Positions 45,580 through 56,283 are shown, numbered from the stretch's first letter. The stretch: DNA of 64,000 nt from Ochrobactrum sp. CGA5 (GCF_006345815.1 NZ_VCIG01000005.1:434001-498000); one strand, 5' to 3'. Made by a program: numbers and translations. Notes: generated by a model not told the origin, from the sequence alone.

Positions 45580-46430
45580 CGGGAAGTCCTGCCGGTCGGG
45601 TCGAGACTGTCACGCAACCAGTCGCCAAGGAGATTGAGGCCGAGCACAGTGAAGAGAATAGCGAGCCCCGGAAATATGCTCACCCACCATGCGGTCTGGA
45701 GATAAGTGCGACCGTCAGCCAGCATGCCGCCCCAGCTTGGAATGGTGGGATCCACACCGAGACCCAGGAAGGTCAGGCTCGATTCCAGCAGGATATTGTT
45801 GGCGACGTTGAGCGTCATCAGCACGATGACCGGACCGAGCAAGTTCGGCAACAGGTGCTGGTAGATGATGCGCCAGTCTTTCACGCCAATGGCACGCGCT
45901 GACAGGATGAACTCCCGCTCGCGCAGCGAAAGCACCGAGCCGCGTACCAGTCGCGCATATTGCACGCATTGCGAGACGATCAGCAGAATAATGGTATTAA
46001 ACAGACCGCCACCCAGAATGGCCATGACCGTGATGGCAAGCAGGATAAACGGCATAGCAAGTTGCACATCGACAAAGCGCATCAACGCCATGTCCCAAAA
46101 GCCGCGATAATAGCCAGCGACAAGCCCCATGATCGTGCCGATAACCACGGAGCCTATCACTGAAACGAAACCAACAAACAGTGAAATCTTGCCGCCGGTG
46201 ATGACCCGCGCCAGCACATCGCGCCCCAGCGGATCGGTGCCAAAAATATGGGCCGGATTGACGAATGGCGGCGTCAGCCGCGCCAGAAGATCAATCTTGT
46301 TTGCGCCGCCCGGAAACAGATAGCCGGAGAAAATCACGGCCAGACAGATGCAGCCAGTCAGCACGACGCCGATAATGAATTCAAGGCTCGCAAAACGCGA
46401 AAACAGAACGGATGAGGTCTTGGTTGCCAT
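45576..46430 (-). CDS. Peptide ABC transporter permease, DppC/GsiD type
   Basis: A 284-residue permease with six helices. The DppC hallmark IFGTDPLGRDVLARVITGGKISLFVG lies after the first helix, the EAA loop is around LREREFILSARAIGVKDWRI, and the protein ends LLGDWLRDSLDPTGR. It is coupled to the M14 peptidase gene and follows the DppB-type permease by five bases. Confidence 0.93.
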   Translation of the reverse strand: MATKTSSVLFSRFASLEFIIGVVLTGCICLAVIFSGYLFPGGANKIDLLARLTPPFVNPAHIFGTDPLGRDVLARVITGGKISLFVGFVSVIGSVVIGTIMGLVAGYYRGFWDMALMRFVDVQLAMPFILLAITVMAILGGGLFNTIILLIVSQCVQYARLVRGSVLSLREREFILSARAIGVKDWRIIYQHLLPNLLGPVIVLMTLNVANNILLESSLTFLGLGVDPTIPSWGGMLADGRTYLQTAWWVSIFPGLAILFTVLGLNLLGDWLRDSLDPTGRTSR

Positions 46431-46435
46431 GTGTC

Positions 46436-47359
46436 CTACTCCGTGCGGATACGCGGATCGACAAGGCCATAGGCGATGTCCACGAGAAGATTGACGCCGA
46501 TGATCAACATGGAAAGGATCGCGATGGTGGCCTGCAAGACAGGATAATCGCGCCCGGCCACAGCGTCGAAAGCAAGCGTGCCCATGCCCGGCCAGTTGAA
46601 CACACGTTCAACCACGACGATGCCGCCGAGAAGCCCGCCAAACTGAAGGCCAAGATAGGTGATCAGCGGAATGGCGCAATTGCGCAGCGCATGCTTGTAG
46701 AGAACCTTGTTTTCGCTCAGCCCCTTGGCGCGCGCCACCATGATATATTGCGATTGCAGCGTCTCCAGCATTGATGTGCGCACAAGACGGACATTCGTCG
46801 CGGTCAAAATAATACCCATGGTGAGCGCTGGCATGATGAAGCTTGCAATGCCGTTCATGCCGCTTGGCGGCAGCCATTGCAGCGAGATGCCGAAGAGCAG
46901 CACCAGCATGGTGGCGAGCCAGAAATTCGGAAACGACAAGCCCACCAGCGAGCAGATGCGGATGAGCTGGTCAGCCCATTTTCCACGCGACACGGCAGCC
47001 TTGATGCCAAGCGGAACGGAAATAACAATGGAAACGAACAGGGAGGCGAAGGCCAGCATCAGCGTAGCAGGTAGAGCACCGGCCACGAGTGTGGAAACCG
47101 GCGTACCGCCGAGGAAACTGCGCCCCATATCCATCGTGAAGAGCCCCTTGAGGAACTGCCAGTACTGAACGAAGAATGGCTGATTGAGACCGAGGCCTTC
47201 GCGGATGCGTACCAGGTCAGCTTCGGTAATACTGCCTGCGCCTTGCGTCAGCATCAACGCCGGATCGCCTGTCAGGCGGACCGCGAAGGCGACAAGCAGC
47301 GTCATCGCGACAAGCACGAACAACGCCTGCAAAATTCGTTTGATCAAAAATCCGGCCAC
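46436..47359 (-). CDS. Peptide ABC transporter permease, DppB/GsiC type
   Basis: A 307-residue permease. It starts MAGFLIKRILQALFVLVAMTLLVAF, contains the DppB-type LGLNQPFFVQYWQFLKGLF segment and the EAA loop ARAKGLSENKVLYKHALRNCAIPL, and ends VDIAYGLVDPRIR. It is the second permease of the importer encoded in the MarR-headed operon. Confidence 0.93.
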   Translation of the reverse strand: MAGFLIKRILQALFVLVAMTLLVAFAVRLTGDPALMLTQGAGSITEADLVRIREGLGLNQPFFVQYWQFLKGLFTMDMGRSFLGGTPVSTLVAGALPATLMLAFASLFVSIVISVPLGIKAAVSRGKWADQLIRICSLVGLSFPNFWLATMLVLLFGISLQWLPPSGMNGIASFIMPALTMGIILTATNVRLVRTSMLETLQSQYIMVARAKGLSENKVLYKHALRNCAIPLITYLGLQFGGLLGGIVVVERVFNWPGMGTLAFDAVAGRDYPVLQATIAILSMLIIGVNLLVDIAYGLVDPRIRTE

Positions 47360-47378
47360 CAGTGCGCCTCCAAAATGC

Positions 47379-47410
47379 TACGGCAAGCCGAATTTGACCG
47401 GCTTGCCGTA
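47379..47410 (-). other. Stem-loop between binding-protein and permease genes
   Basis: A perfect 12-bp stem TACGGCAAGCCG / CGGCTTGCCGTA with an 8-base loop lies in the 64-base gap, without a T run in the direction of transcription. Probably protects the binding-protein message. Confidence 0.65.
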
Positions 47411-47423
47411 TTGTCATTCCTGC

Positions 47424-48953
47424 TTACTCGACAGTCACGTCCGTGAGACGCAAACGGCTATCGGGAACCGGCACGAAGTTCTTCACGCGCTTGTTGACGC
47501 CGAAGATTGCTTTGAGATTGTAAAGCGGCATTTCAAGAGCCCGGTCGGCAGCATAATGCGCAATTTCCTGAAGAAGCTTTTCACGCTGGCCGCGGTCAAG
47601 GACCGAGCGCTGTGCTTCCAGCATCTTGTCAAGCTTCTCGTCCTTGTCGTAGGGATTCCACTTCTCGCCAGAATGGTACATTGAGTAAGCGGTATTGTCG
47701 TAGTCGAGAGTCCAACCACCCCAGGACTGCTGGAACATTGCACCAGTCTTGCCCTGCGGAATGATGTCATTCAGCAGAACGTTAGTGTCGTAAGGCTTGA
47801 TCGTTGCGTTGATACCAACCATTTGCAGGAAGCTGGCAACTGCCTGCGCCACTTCATTGAAACTCGCATCCTGACCGCGCACGTCAATCTGAACATTTGC
47901 GCCGGGCTGCACACCCGCCTCTTCGAGCAGCTTCTTGGCCCCTTCGGGATCGTAAGGCACGGGCTTCATATTCGGGTCGAAGCCGAAGGACAGCGAACCC
48001 TGGAAGCTGGCAATCGCTTCCGCCTGACCGGCCAGAATGGACTGGATAATCGCATCGCGATCCACAGCCATAATCAGCGCCTTGCGCACGCGTTCATCCT
48101 TGGTGATTCCGTCTGCCGTATTGAAGCGCAAAGCATAGACCGTCGGGCCAGCCGTAGTGACCAATTGCAGCTTCGGATCGCTTTCAATAGTAGGAATCAT
48201 GCCGATTGGAATAGTCGGTGGGATGACCAGATCAACCCGACCAGCCTGAAGTTCGGCAACTGCGGTCGAAGGCTCGGTGATGAAGCGATATTCGAGTTCT
48301 GACAGCTCAGGCGCACCACCCCAATGGTCGGCAAAAGCCTCAAGCTTGATGTTCACCTTAGGCTCATAAGAGACGAACTTGAACGGTCCAGTGCCAACCG
48401 GATGCATGTTGAAGTAATCGTCCCCCTTTTCCTTGATGTATTTCGGCGGAACGATCATGCCACCATAACCGGCCAGTTTGGTGATCAGAACCGGGTCTGG
48501 CGCCTTCAGGTGAAAATCGACTGTCTTGTCATCAATGATTTCCACCTTGTCGATGGCGATATAGTTGGAACGCTGCGGACCTTTCGCTCCTTCGTCACCG
48601 AGCAGACGCTCAAAGGTGAACTTGACGGATTCTGCATTAAATGGCTCACCGTTTTGGAACTTGACGTTCTCACGTAGATGGAAGCGAATGCGCTTGCCTT
48701 CATCCAACTCTTCCCACGAGGTCGCGAGCGCCGGAACGATCTTGAGGTCCGGTCCGCGATAAACAAGACCGTCGAATATATTGGTGGCGACAGAAGCCCA
48801 GTTGACGAGGAACGTATCAATCGGGTCCCAGCTGCCTGGATCCTGTGGCGACGAAACGGTCAACTTTCCGGCAGCAAAGACCGGAGCAGATGCAAACACT
48901 GCCGCCGAAAGAGCGGAAGCCATGAGAACGGCTTTAAGTGTTTTCCTTATCAT
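47424..48953 (-). CDS. Peptide ABC transporter substrate-binding protein (family 5, GsiB/DppA type)
   Basis: A 509-residue secreted protein with a 27-residue signal peptide ending in PVFA. SBP_bac_5 features are RIRFHLRENVKFQNGEPFNAESVKFTFERLL, MHPVGTGPFKFVSYEPKVNIKLEAF and VRKALIMAVDRDAIIQSIL. AAGGGG precedes the ATG. It delivers a short peptide or peptide-like amide to the importer. Linkage to an M14 peptidase and to a divergent 5-oxoprolinase suggests that the ligand carries glutamate, gamma-glutamyl or pyroglutamyl groups; this is inference. Confidence 0.93.
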   Translation of the reverse strand: MIRKTLKAVLMASALSAAVFASAPVFAAGKLTVSSPQDPGSWDPIDTFLVNWASVATNIFDGLVYRGPDLKIVPALATSWEELDEGKRIRFHLRENVKFQNGEPFNAESVKFTFERLLGDEGAKGPQRSNYIAIDKVEIIDDKTVDFHLKAPDPVLITKLAGYGGMIVPPKYIKEKGDDYFNMHPVGTGPFKFVSYEPKVNIKLEAFADHWGGAPELSELEYRFITEPSTAVAELQAGRVDLVIPPTIPIGMIPTIESDPKLQLVTTAGPTVYALRFNTADGITKDERVRKALIMAVDRDAIIQSILAGQAEAIASFQGSLSFGFDPNMKPVPYDPEGAKKLLEEAGVQPGANVQIDVRGQDASFNEVAQAVASFLQMVGINATIKPYDTNVLLNDIIPQGKTGAMFQQSWGGWTLDYDNTAYSMYHSGEKWNPYDKDEKLDKMLEAQRSVLDRGQREKLLQEIAHYAADRALEMPLYNLKAIFGVNKRVKNFVPVPDSRLRLTDVTVE

Positions 48954-48989
48954 TTTTTTCCCCTTTGGGTTTCTGTTGAACTTTATGCG

Positions 48990-50825
48990 TCAGGCGGTTT
49001 CGGCCACGAGATGCCCGGCTGCAACCTGGCGATGACGGTAGATCGGAGGTTTATCGTCGATCCGGCGTGTTGTGCTCGGAATTTCACCTTCCAGAACAGA
49101 CCGGTTGGTACGCGCAGTCGGATCGGCAATCGGTACAGCCGAGAGAAGCCGCTTCGTGTAGTCGTGTGACGGCGTTTCAAAAACCTGCTGACGCGAGCCG
49201 ATTTCCATGATCTGGCCAAGATATAGAACAGCGACGCGGTGGCTCATCTTCTCTACGACCGCCATGTCATGACTGATGAAGAGATAAGCCAGATTCTGCT
49301 CTTTCTGCAGGTCCATGAACAGGTTGATAACCTGTGCCTGAATGGAAACATCCAGCGCCGACAGCGCTTCATCTGCGATAATCAGCTTCGGTTTGGAGGC
49401 AAGTGCGCGCGCAATGCAAACGCGCTGGCGCTGGCCGCCGGAAAACTCGTGCGGATAACGCCTGGCGTGTTCTGGAGCGAGGCCAACCCGCTCCAGCAAT
49501 TCCGCCACGCGTGCGTTGATCGCCTTGTCATTATCGAGAAGACCGTGCGTGCGAATCGGCTCTGCAATGGAGAAGCCGACTGTCTTGCGCGGATCGAGCG
49601 ATGCAAACGGGTCCTGGAAAATATACTGCACTTCGCGCCGCATCGCGTAGCGTTCAGCGACGCTCATGGCCGAATAGGCCTTACCGTTGAAGCGGATATC
49701 GCCGGAAAGCGGCGCCTGCAATTGCTGGATGGTGCGCCCGATGGTCGATTTGCCCGAACCGGATTCACCGACCAAAGCAAGCGTTTCGCCGGGATAAATA
49801 TCGAAGGCAACCTTCGACACCGCGTTGCAGACATGGGTGACCTTGCCGAACAGATTTTTCCTGATCGGAAAACGCACATAAAGATCATCCACGGAAAGCA
49901 ACGGCTTGTCGCCATAGCGTGCCGTGTCCTGAATGCGCTCCTCACCCGTCAGAACAGGCACGCCGTCCTGCATGGACATGACCGGCATGCGTTTTGGAAA
50001 AGCTTCACCCGTCATGCTGCCAAGTTTTGGCACCGCCGATAATAACGTCTTCGTATAGGGATGCTCCGGCTGTGAGAAAATCTGCCCGACTGGGCCTTCC
50101 TCAACCTTCTTGCCCTTCCACATGACCACGACGTCGTCGGCCATTTCCGCAACCACGCCCATATCGTGCGTGATAAAAATTACAGCCATTTCAAGTTCTT
50201 GCTGCAATTCTCTAATAATATGCAATATCTGGGCCTGAATGGTCACGTCGAGTGCAGTTGTCGGCTCATCGGCGATCAACAGTTTCGGGCGGCAGGCAAG
50301 CGCCATCGCGATCATGACGCGCTGGCGCATACCGCCGGAAAGCTGGTGCGGATAACGCTTCAACAGCCCTTCCGCGTCCGGCAGCCGCACCATTTCGAGA
50401 AGCCGCTTCCCCTCAATAAGTGCCGCCTGCTGGCTCATGTCTTCATGCAGCATCAGCACTTCGGAAATTTGGTTACCGATGGTGAATACAGGATTGAGCG
50501 AGGTCATAGGCTCCTGGAAGATCATAGCGATCTCTTTGCCGCGAATTCCCCGCATTGTCTTCTGATCAGCCTTTAGCAGATCGTGTTCGCCGAACAAAAT
50601 GCGGCCGGACGGGAAATTTGCGCCGCTCATATCGGCAAGCCGCATAATGGAAAGTGACGTGATTGACTTACCCGAACCAGATTCTCCCACCACAGCCAGC
50701 GTGCGGCCAGGACACACCGAGAAACTGAGGTCGTCAACGACGCGGCTCGCGCCAAACTCGACACTGAGGCCATCGACGATCAGGAGAGGTTTTGAAACTG
50801 GTTCGCTCAATTCGGTTCCGTTCAA
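48990..50825 (-). CDS. Peptide ABC transporter double ATP-binding protein (GsiA type)
   Basis: A 611-residue protein containing two ATPase domains. The first has Walker [10 protein letters not shown] near residue 46 with signature [15 protein letters not shown] and DEPTTALD; the second has GESGSGKST near residue 354 with signature [15 protein letters not shown] and DEALSALD. In the second Walker B the usual proline after the glutamate is alanine. Fused DppD-DppF ATPases are found in the GsiA glutathione importer, which is 623 residues in E. coli. It lies 13 bases after the MarR gene and 36 bases before the binding-protein gene. Confidence 0.93.
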   Translation of the reverse strand: MNGTELSEPVSKPLLIVDGLSVEFGASRVVDDLSFSVCPGRTLAVVGESGSGKSITSLSIMRLADMSGANFPSGRILFGEHDLLKADQKTMRGIRGKEIAMIFQEPMTSLNPVFTIGNQISEVLMLHEDMSQQAALIEGKRLLEMVRLPDAEGLLKRYPHQLSGGMRQRVMIAMALACRPKLLIADEPTTALDVTIQAQILHIIRELQQELEMAVIFITHDMGVVAEMADDVVVMWKGKKVEEGPVGQIFSQPEHPYTKTLLSAVPKLGSMTGEAFPKRMPVMSMQDGVPVLTGEERIQDTARYGDKPLLSVDDLYVRFPIRKNLFGKVTHVCNAVSKVAFDIYPGETLALVGESGSGKSTIGRTIQQLQAPLSGDIRFNGKAYSAMSVAERYAMRREVQYIFQDPFASLDPRKTVGFSIAEPIRTHGLLDNDKAINARVAELLERVGLAPEHARRYPHEFSGGQRQRVCIARALASKPKLIIADEALSALDVSIQAQVINLFMDLQKEQNLAYLFISHDMAVVEKMSHRVAVLYLGQIMEIGSRQQVFETPSHDYTKRLLSAVPIADPTARTNRSVLEGEIPSTTRRIDDKPPIYRHRQVAAGHLVAETA

Positions 50826-50838
50826 ACTTCCAACTCAC

Positions 50839-51447
50839 TTATAATGTAATGGCAGATCGTGTGGCTTGATTGAATGCGCCAGACATGAAGCGCAACAGGG
50901 CAGCCATTTCAGAAAGCGCTTCTTCCGACGGGCGTGCATTGGCAGTGGAAACAACCAGAAGCCGCTCGCGAATTTGCGCATAGCGCGCGCAAGCCTCGGC
51001 CCCTTTGGTCGTAATCTTTACTGTCTTTTCCTTCGCCACCTTCCCCGTGGTCAAAAGTCCAGCCTTTTCCAGCTTGCGGATAGCGTAAGTGGCGATGTGC
51101 GTATCTTCGATGTCGAGAACAAGGCAGATATCGGCGAGCTTCTTCTCCCGACCGCGATGGCGGATCGAATGCAGAATCAGAACTTCAATGGGGGAAAGCC
51201 CAGGCAATCCCGCCGCGGCCATGCAGCGAACCATCCAACGCGAAAATGCGTGCGACGCCAGAATGAGACCATATTCAACCTCGGACATGCCGGGGGAACC
51301 GCCTTCAGCGAGATGTGCAGACGATACAATGGGGCCTATTGAGGTAACTGGACGCAAATGTTTCGGCAACGCGACTTCTTCGAAACCGGTTTCGCGAAAC
51401 TCGGAAGATGTCGTTAATGTTTCTTCGCCGCCTCTTTTATTCCCCAT
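50839..51447 (-). CDS. MarR family transcriptional regulator
   Basis: A 202-residue winged-helix protein. After an N-terminal extension of about 60 residues come the MarR elements GLSPIEVLILHSIRHRGREKKLADICLVLDIEDTHIATYAIRKLEKAGLL (recognition helix region) and VKITTKGAEACARYAQIRERL. It is longer than average MarR (about 150) because of the N-terminal segment. It is the first gene of the peptide-importer operon and is divergent from 5-oxoprolinase, with an inverted repeat between them; it most likely controls both units in response to a substrate. Confidence 0.87.
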   Translation of the reverse strand: MGNKRGGEETLTTSSEFRETGFEEVALPKHLRPVTSIGPIVSSAHLAEGGSPGMSEVEYGLILASHAFSRWMVRCMAAAGLPGLSPIEVLILHSIRHRGREKKLADICLVLDIEDTHIATYAIRKLEKAGLLTTGKVAKEKTVKITTKGAEACARYAQIRERLLVVSTANARPSEEALSEMAALLRFMSGAFNQATRSAITL

Positions 51448-51488
51448 TCTTGCCGCTCCCTCTTTTATGTGTATTTTATGTCACCATC

Positions 51489-51509
51489 TTATCGACATTT
51501 TGTCAATAA
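51489..51509. promoter_or_regulatory. Putative MarR operator in the divergent promoter
   Basis: Arms TTATCGACA and TGTCAATAA around a TTT centre match at eight of nine positions, giving a 21-bp palindrome of MarR-operator size. It is 41 bases before the MarR start and 66 bases before the 5-oxoprolinase start. A second, looser repeat, GAAATC / GATTTC with a 7-base spacer, is at 51521-51539. Confidence 0.6.
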
Positions 51510-51575
51510 AATGAAAGTATGAAATCCTGAAAAGATTTCAAAATGCACCAATTGTGTTGTGTGAGGGAGCCAGCA

Positions 51576-54500
51576 ATGAGCGGAACGGGGCGCGGAGTAT
51601 GGGACTTCTGGATCGACCGCGGCGGCACGTTTACGGACGTCATTGGACGTGATCCACAGGGGCAGCTCCATGCACGCAAGGTTCTCTCCGAAAACCCGTC
51701 TGCCTATCAGGACGCTGCCGTTCACGGCATTCGCCTGCATCTGGGTCTGAAGACTGGTGAACAGGTTCCCGCTGGAGTCATTGGGGAAGTCCGCATGGGC
51801 ACGACGGTCGCTACAAATGCGCTTCTTGAGCGCAAAGGCGAACGGGTGGCGCTGGTCACCACCAAGGGCTTCCGGGACGCCCTCCGCATCGGTTATCAGG
51901 AACGCAAAAACATCTTCGCGACCGAGATCGTGAAGCCGGAAGCGCTTTACGAGAAGGTGATCGAACTGAACGAACGCGTTCAGGCAGACGGCACGGTCGA
52001 AACCGAGCTCGCACCCGCCGAGGCCAAAGCCGCGTTGGTTGCATTAAAAGAACAAGGCTACAAATCCATCGCCATTGCCCTCATGCACGCTTATAAGTTT
52101 CCAGCACATGAGGCTGAAATTGCTCGCATTGCGCGCGCTCTCAATTTCGAGCAGGTTTCGGTCAGCCATGAGGTCTCACCACTGATCAAGCTGGTTGGGC
52201 GCGGCGATACCACCGTCGTTGACGCTTATCTTTCGCCGGTTCTCCGTCGTTATGTTGCGCAGGTATCCAAGGAACTGGACGTTGAACGTACAGGCGCGCG
52301 CGTCATGTTTATGATGTCATCTGGTGGCCTCACCGCAGCCGATCTTTTTCAGGGCAAAGACGCAATACTCTCTGGGCCGGCGGGCGGCGTCGTCGGCCTC
52401 GCCCGTACTGGAGAAACGGCTGGCTTTCCTAAAGTCATCGGCTTCGACATGGGGGGCACCTCCACTGACGTCGCGCATTTCGATGGCGAATATGAACGCG
52501 CTTTCGAAACCGAAGTTGCCGGTGTGCGTGTACGCGCGCCTATGATGCTGATCCATACCGTTGCCGCAGGCGGCGGATCGATTCTGCATTATGATGCCGG
52601 ACGTTTCCGCGTCGGCCCGGATTCGGCAGGCGCCAATCCCGGCCCGGCCTGCTATCGCAACGGCGGCCCGCTCGCCGTTACCGATGCCAATGTCATGCTG
52701 GGCAAGCTGTTGCCGGAATTTTTCCCACCGATCTTCGGTCCCGAACAGAACCAAACGCTTGATGTGGAACGGGTGCGTGAACTCTTCACCGCGCTCGCAG
52801 ACGAAATCGGCGATGGCCGTACGCCGGAAGCAGTTGCCGACGGCTTCGTCCGCATCGCTGTGGCCAATATGGTTGAGGCCATCAAGAAAATTTCGGTACA
52901 GCGCGGTTATGATGTGACACGCTATGCACTCAATTGTTTCGGCGGCGCAGGCGGCCAGCATGCCTGCCTCGTGGCGGATGCACTTGGTATGAAGAATATT
53001 CTTCTCCATCCTATGTCCGGTCTGCTTTCGGCCTACGGTATGGGTTTGGCCGATATTCGTGCCACGCGACAGAAGGCACTGGGCGTACCGCTTAACAGCG
53101 CCGCTCCGGCAGCGCTCAAAGCCCTGGGCGAAGAACTGGCGCAGGAATGTGCCGTTGAGCTCGCAGCGCAGGGCATCGAACAGGCTGCAGTCCATAGTCA
53201 TCTTCGTGCCCATATTCGCTATGCCGGCACCGATACAGTGCTTTCCATTGAAGCAACCTTCCCTTCCGAAGACAACGCGGATCGTTTGCGTACCGAGTTT
53301 GAAACCGCGCACAAGTGCCGCTTCGGCTTTATCGCTGAGAACAAAGCTCTGGTCATCGATGCGGTTGAAGTTGAAGCCATCGGCGGCGGTGCGGGCAAGA
53401 CAGAAATGAGCCAGCTCGTTGAGAACAATCTTGAGGCGGGAACCGTACGACGCTCCCGCTTCTTCTCGCAAGGTGAGTTTCATGATGCTGGTATTGTCCT
53501 TCGCGAACATATCCAACGCGGCCAAACAGTTACCGGCCCGGCAATCATTATTGAGCAGAACCAAACCATCGTCATCGAAGATGGTTGGCAGGCGCGTCTT
53601 ACTGCGCACGATCATGTGGTACTGACACGCATCAAGGCGCTCCCCTCCCGCACGGCTATCGGCACGGAAGCCGATCCGGTCATGCTCGAGATCTTCAACA
53701 ATCTCTTCATGTCCATTGCCGAACAAATGGGTGTAACGCTTCAGAACACTGCCTATTCTGTGAACATCAAGGAACGTCTCGACTTCTCTTGCGCGGTTTT
53801 CGATGCAGCCGGCAATCTCGTCGCCAACGCACCGCATATGCCCGTGCATCTTGGTTCCATGGATGCATCAGTCGCCACCGCTATCCGCGAGAATAGCGAT
53901 ATCAAGCCGGGCGATGTGTTCCTCATCAACGCTCCGTATAACGGCGGCACCCACCTGCCAGACCTCACCGTATGCACACCAGTTTTCGATGACGAAAATC
54001 GTGAAATCCGCTTCTGGGTCGCGAGCCGCGGACACCATGCGGATATTGGCGGCATCGCGCCAGGCTCCATGTCACCACTTGCGGTCAACATAGAGCAGGA
54101 AGGCGTCTATATCGACAATTTCAAGCTGATGGATCGCGGCACGTTCCGCGAAGACGCACTCGCTAATCTGCTGACCGGCGCGACCTATCCCGTTCGCAAT
54201 CTGACGCAGAACGTCAACGACCTGAAGGCGCAGATCGCCGCCAATGAAAAGGGCGTGGCAGAGCTGAAGAAGATGATTGGTCTTTTTGGCGAAGATGTCG
54301 TGAAAGCCTATATGGGCCATGTTCAGGACAATGCGGACGAAAGCGTGCGCCGCGTACTCGACAAGCTGCCGGACGGTCATTTCACCTATGAGATGGACCA
54401 AGGCTGTCAAATCGAAGTTCGTATCACCATTGACAAGGAAAAGCGCGAGGCAACTGTCGATTTCACTGGCACTTCTGAACAGCGTTCCGACAATTTCAAT

Positions 54501-55199
54501 GCACCGGAACCTGTCACCCGTGCGGCAGTACTCTATGCTTTCCGCGTGCTGGTCGAAGGCGATATTCCGATGAACGCGGGCTGCCTGCGACCAATCAAGA
54601 TCATTGTGCCGGAAGGCTCCATGCTTTCACCACGCTACCCGGCGGCCGTTGTGGCAGGCAATGTCGAGGTTAGTCAGGCTGTGACCAATTGCCTGTTTGG
54701 CGCCACCAAGGCGATGGCTGCAGCGCAGGGCACCATGAACAATCTGACCTTCGGCAACGAGGAGTATCAGTATTACGAAACCATCTGTTCTGGCGCACCC
54801 GCTGGTCCCGGTTTCAACGGCGCCGATGCAGTACACACGCATATGACCAACTCGCGCCTGACTGACCCGGAAATTCTGGAAACCCGGTTCCCTGTTTTGC
54901 TGGAGGACTTCCATATACGAGAAGGCTCGGGCGGTAAGGGCAAGTGGAACGCGGGCGATGGTACCAAGCGTACGATCCGCGCACTGAAGACACTCGAATT
55001 CGCCATTCTTTCTGGCCATCGTCGCGTGTCCCCCTTTGGGCTCGACGGCGGTGAAGCCGGTCAGACTGGCCACAACGAAGTGCGTCGCAACGATGGTTCG
55101 GTGGAGGTGCTGGGGAATTGCGACCAAACCATTCTGCAAGCAGGCGAAGCCTTCACTGTTATCACTCCAACTGGCGGTGGATATGGCAAACCTGAATAA
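51576..55199 (+). CDS. 5-oxoprolinase, ATP-hydrolysing, single-chain (HyuA-HyuB fusion)
   Basis: A 1207-residue enzyme. ATG 51576 follows GGGAG; an ATG 11 codons upstream lacks a ribosome site. Domains in order: hydantoinase-A N-terminal ([13 protein letters not shown] at the start, the phosphate-binding loop), HydA core with [20 protein letters not shown] near residue 293, HydA C-terminal, and from about residue 700 the hydantoinase-B half with [14 protein letters not shown] and [20 protein letters not shown]. The fused order and length match eukaryotic-type OPLAH. It opens 5-oxo-L-proline to glutamate using ATP; hydantoin or related lactam hydrolysis is the alternative. It is divergent from the MarR operon. 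Confidence 0.85.
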   Translation: MSGTGRGVWDFWIDRGGTFTDVIGRDPQGQLHARKVLSENPSAYQDAAVHGIRLHLGLKTGEQVPAGVIGEVRMGTTVATNALLERKGERVALVTTKGFRDALRIGYQERKNIFATEIVKPEALYEKVIELNERVQADGTVETELAPAEAKAALVALKEQGYKSIAIALMHAYKFPAHEAEIARIARALNFEQVSVSHEVSPLIKLVGRGDTTVVDAYLSPVLRRYVAQVSKELDVERTGARVMFMMSSGGLTAADLFQGKDAILSGPAGGVVGLARTGETAGFPKVIGFDMGGTSTDVAHFDGEYERAFETEVAGVRVRAPMMLIHTVAAGGGSILHYDAGRFRVGPDSAGANPGPACYRNGGPLAVTDANVMLGKLLPEFFPPIFGPEQNQTLDVERVRELFTALADEIGDGRTPEAVADGFVRIAVANMVEAIKKISVQRGYDVTRYALNCFGGAGGQHACLVADALGMKNILLHPMSGLLSAYGMGLADIRATRQKALGVPLNSAAPAALKALGEELAQECAVELAAQGIEQAAVHSHLRAHIRYAGTDTVLSIEATFPSEDNADRLRTEFETAHKCRFGFIAENKALVIDAVEVEAIGGGAGKTEMSQLVENNLEAGTVRRSRFFSQGEFHDAGIVLREHIQRGQTVTGPAIIIEQNQTIVIEDGWQARLTAHDHVVLTRIKALPSRTAIGTEADPVMLEIFNNLFMSIAEQMGVTLQNTAYSVNIKERLDFSCAVFDAAGNLVANAPHMPVHLGSMDASVATAIRENSDIKPGDVFLINAPYNGGTHLPDLTVCTPVFDDENREIRFWVASRGHHADIGGIAPGSMSPLAVNIEQEGVYIDNFKLMDRGTFREDALANLLTGATYPVRNLTQNVNDLKAQIAANEKGVAELKKMIGLFGEDVVKAYMGHVQDNADESVRRVLDKLPDGHFTYEMDQGCQIEVRITIDKEKREATVDFTGTSEQRSDNFNAPEPVTRAAVLYAFRVLVEGDIPMNAGCLRPIKIIVPEGSMLSPRYPAAVVAGNVEVSQAVTNCLFGATKAMAAAQGTMNNLTFGNEEYQYYETICSGAPAGPGFNGADAVHTHMTNSRLTDPEILETRFPVLLEDFHIREGSGGKGKWNAGDGTKRTIRALKTLEFAILSGHRRVSPFGLDGGEAGQTGHNEVRRNDGSVEVLGNCDQTILQAGEAFTVITPTGGGYGKPE

Positions 55200-55219
55200 C
55201 CAGGTATTATCATATGAAG

Positions 55220-55244
55220 ACGCCGCCCCAAGGGCGGCGTTTTG
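55220..55244 (+). terminator. Rho-independent terminator of 5-oxoprolinase
   Basis: ACGCCGCCC, loop CAA and GGGCGGCGT form a 9-bp GC-rich stem ending in TTTT, 20 bases after the stop. Confidence 0.85.
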
Positions 55245-55462
55245 CTTCTCACATTCAGCATCCCGAACAATGCTTTCAACCATGCACGGTGGCATTTCCT
55301 ACGCTTGGTTTGAAAAACGCAGCAGATAGAATACAATACCAGCCATTCACTGGAATTTAGAAAAAATCTCTCAATTGAGGGGATTTGCGACCCGGTTTCG
55401 ACGCATCATTAGAATTAATTTTCTGCGATCAATAGGATATCAACCAGATCACGGATACCAAG

Positions 55463-56236
55463 ATGAAACTCGCTCAGATTATCGCTACCGCAGGCATTAT
55501 TCAAGCAACCCTCTTTACCAGTGCAATGGCTGGAGAAAATCTCGACGCCATAAAATCGGCCGGCGTTCTGAAAATTGGCACCGAAGGCACCTATGCGCCG
55601 TTTACCTATCACGACAAGGACAACAAGCTTGTCGGCTTCGATGTGGAAATTGGCGAGGCCGTTGCCGCCAAGCTCGGTGTAAAACCGGAATTCGTGGAAG
55701 GCAAATGGGATGGCCTTATCGCAGGTCTTGACGCCAAGCGTTATGATGCCGTTATTAATCAGGTCGGCATTACCGAAGAACGCCAGAAGAAGTTCAACTT
55801 CTCCAATCCCTATATCGTTTCGAAGGTCGTTCTTATCGTCGATGAGAAAAACGACACGATCAAGGACTTCGCCGACCTTAAGGGCAAGAAGTCTGCTCAA
55901 TCGCTGACCAGCAACTATGGCAAGCTTGCGAAGGAAGCTGGTGCCGAGATCGTCGCTACTGACGGGTTCGACCAGTCGATCCAGCTCGTCCTGACGGGTC
56001 GAGCCGATGCAACGCTCAATGACAGCCTTTCTTTCCTCGACTTCAAAAAGCAACAGCCGAAGGCTCCGGTCAAGATTGTTGCCGAGAAGGAAAATGCAGA
56101 TGCTTCGGGCATCATTGTCCGTAAAGGCGACGATGATTTCGTAGCAGCCATAAACAAGGCTCTTGATGAGATCAAGGCTGACGGCACCTATGATAAGATT
56201 TCACAGAAATATTTCGGTCAGGACGTCTCCAAGTAA
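55463..56236 (+). CDS. Polar amino-acid ABC transporter binding protein, cystine/glutamine type
   Basis: A 257-residue secreted protein with a signal peptide ending in AMAGE. SBP_bac_3 features are GVLKIGTEGTYAPFTYHDKDNKLVGFDVEIGEAVAAKLG and GKWDGLIAGLDAKRYDAVINQVGITEERQKKFNFSNPYI. The overall pattern and the downstream one-permease, one-ATPase arrangement are close to the cystine importers FliY/TcyJ. The 218-base upstream gap holds its promoter and a CTCAATTGAG palindrome at 55370-55379. Confidence 0.9.
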   Translation: MKLAQIIATAGIIQATLFTSAMAGENLDAIKSAGVLKIGTEGTYAPFTYHDKDNKLVGFDVEIGEAVAAKLGVKPEFVEGKWDGLIAGLDAKRYDAVINQVGITEERQKKFNFSNPYIVSKVVLIVDEKNDTIKDFADLKGKKSAQSLTSNYGKLAKEAGAEIVATDGFDQSIQLVLTGRADATLNDSLSFLDFKKQQPKAPVKIVAEKENADASGIIVRKGDDDFVAAINKALDEIKADGTYDKISQKYFGQDVSK

Positions 56237-56258
56237 GTGCCGTACCCGGTTCGTGCAC

Positions 56259-56283
56259 GAAGCCGGAAGCTACTTCCGGCTTC
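56259..56283 (+). other. Stem-loop after the amino-acid-binding-protein gene
   Basis: A perfect 11-bp stem GAAGCCGGAAG / CTTCCGGCTTC with a CTA loop, then GCTTTATTG. It lies 22 bases after the stop in the 163-base gap before the permease gene and should partly terminate or protect the message. Confidence 0.7.

Noticed and set aside
52317-53849. A 510-codon open frame on the minus strand
   Set aside because: It lies wholly opposite the 5-oxoprolinase gene, whose domains are unmistakable; composition is that of an antisense shadow.
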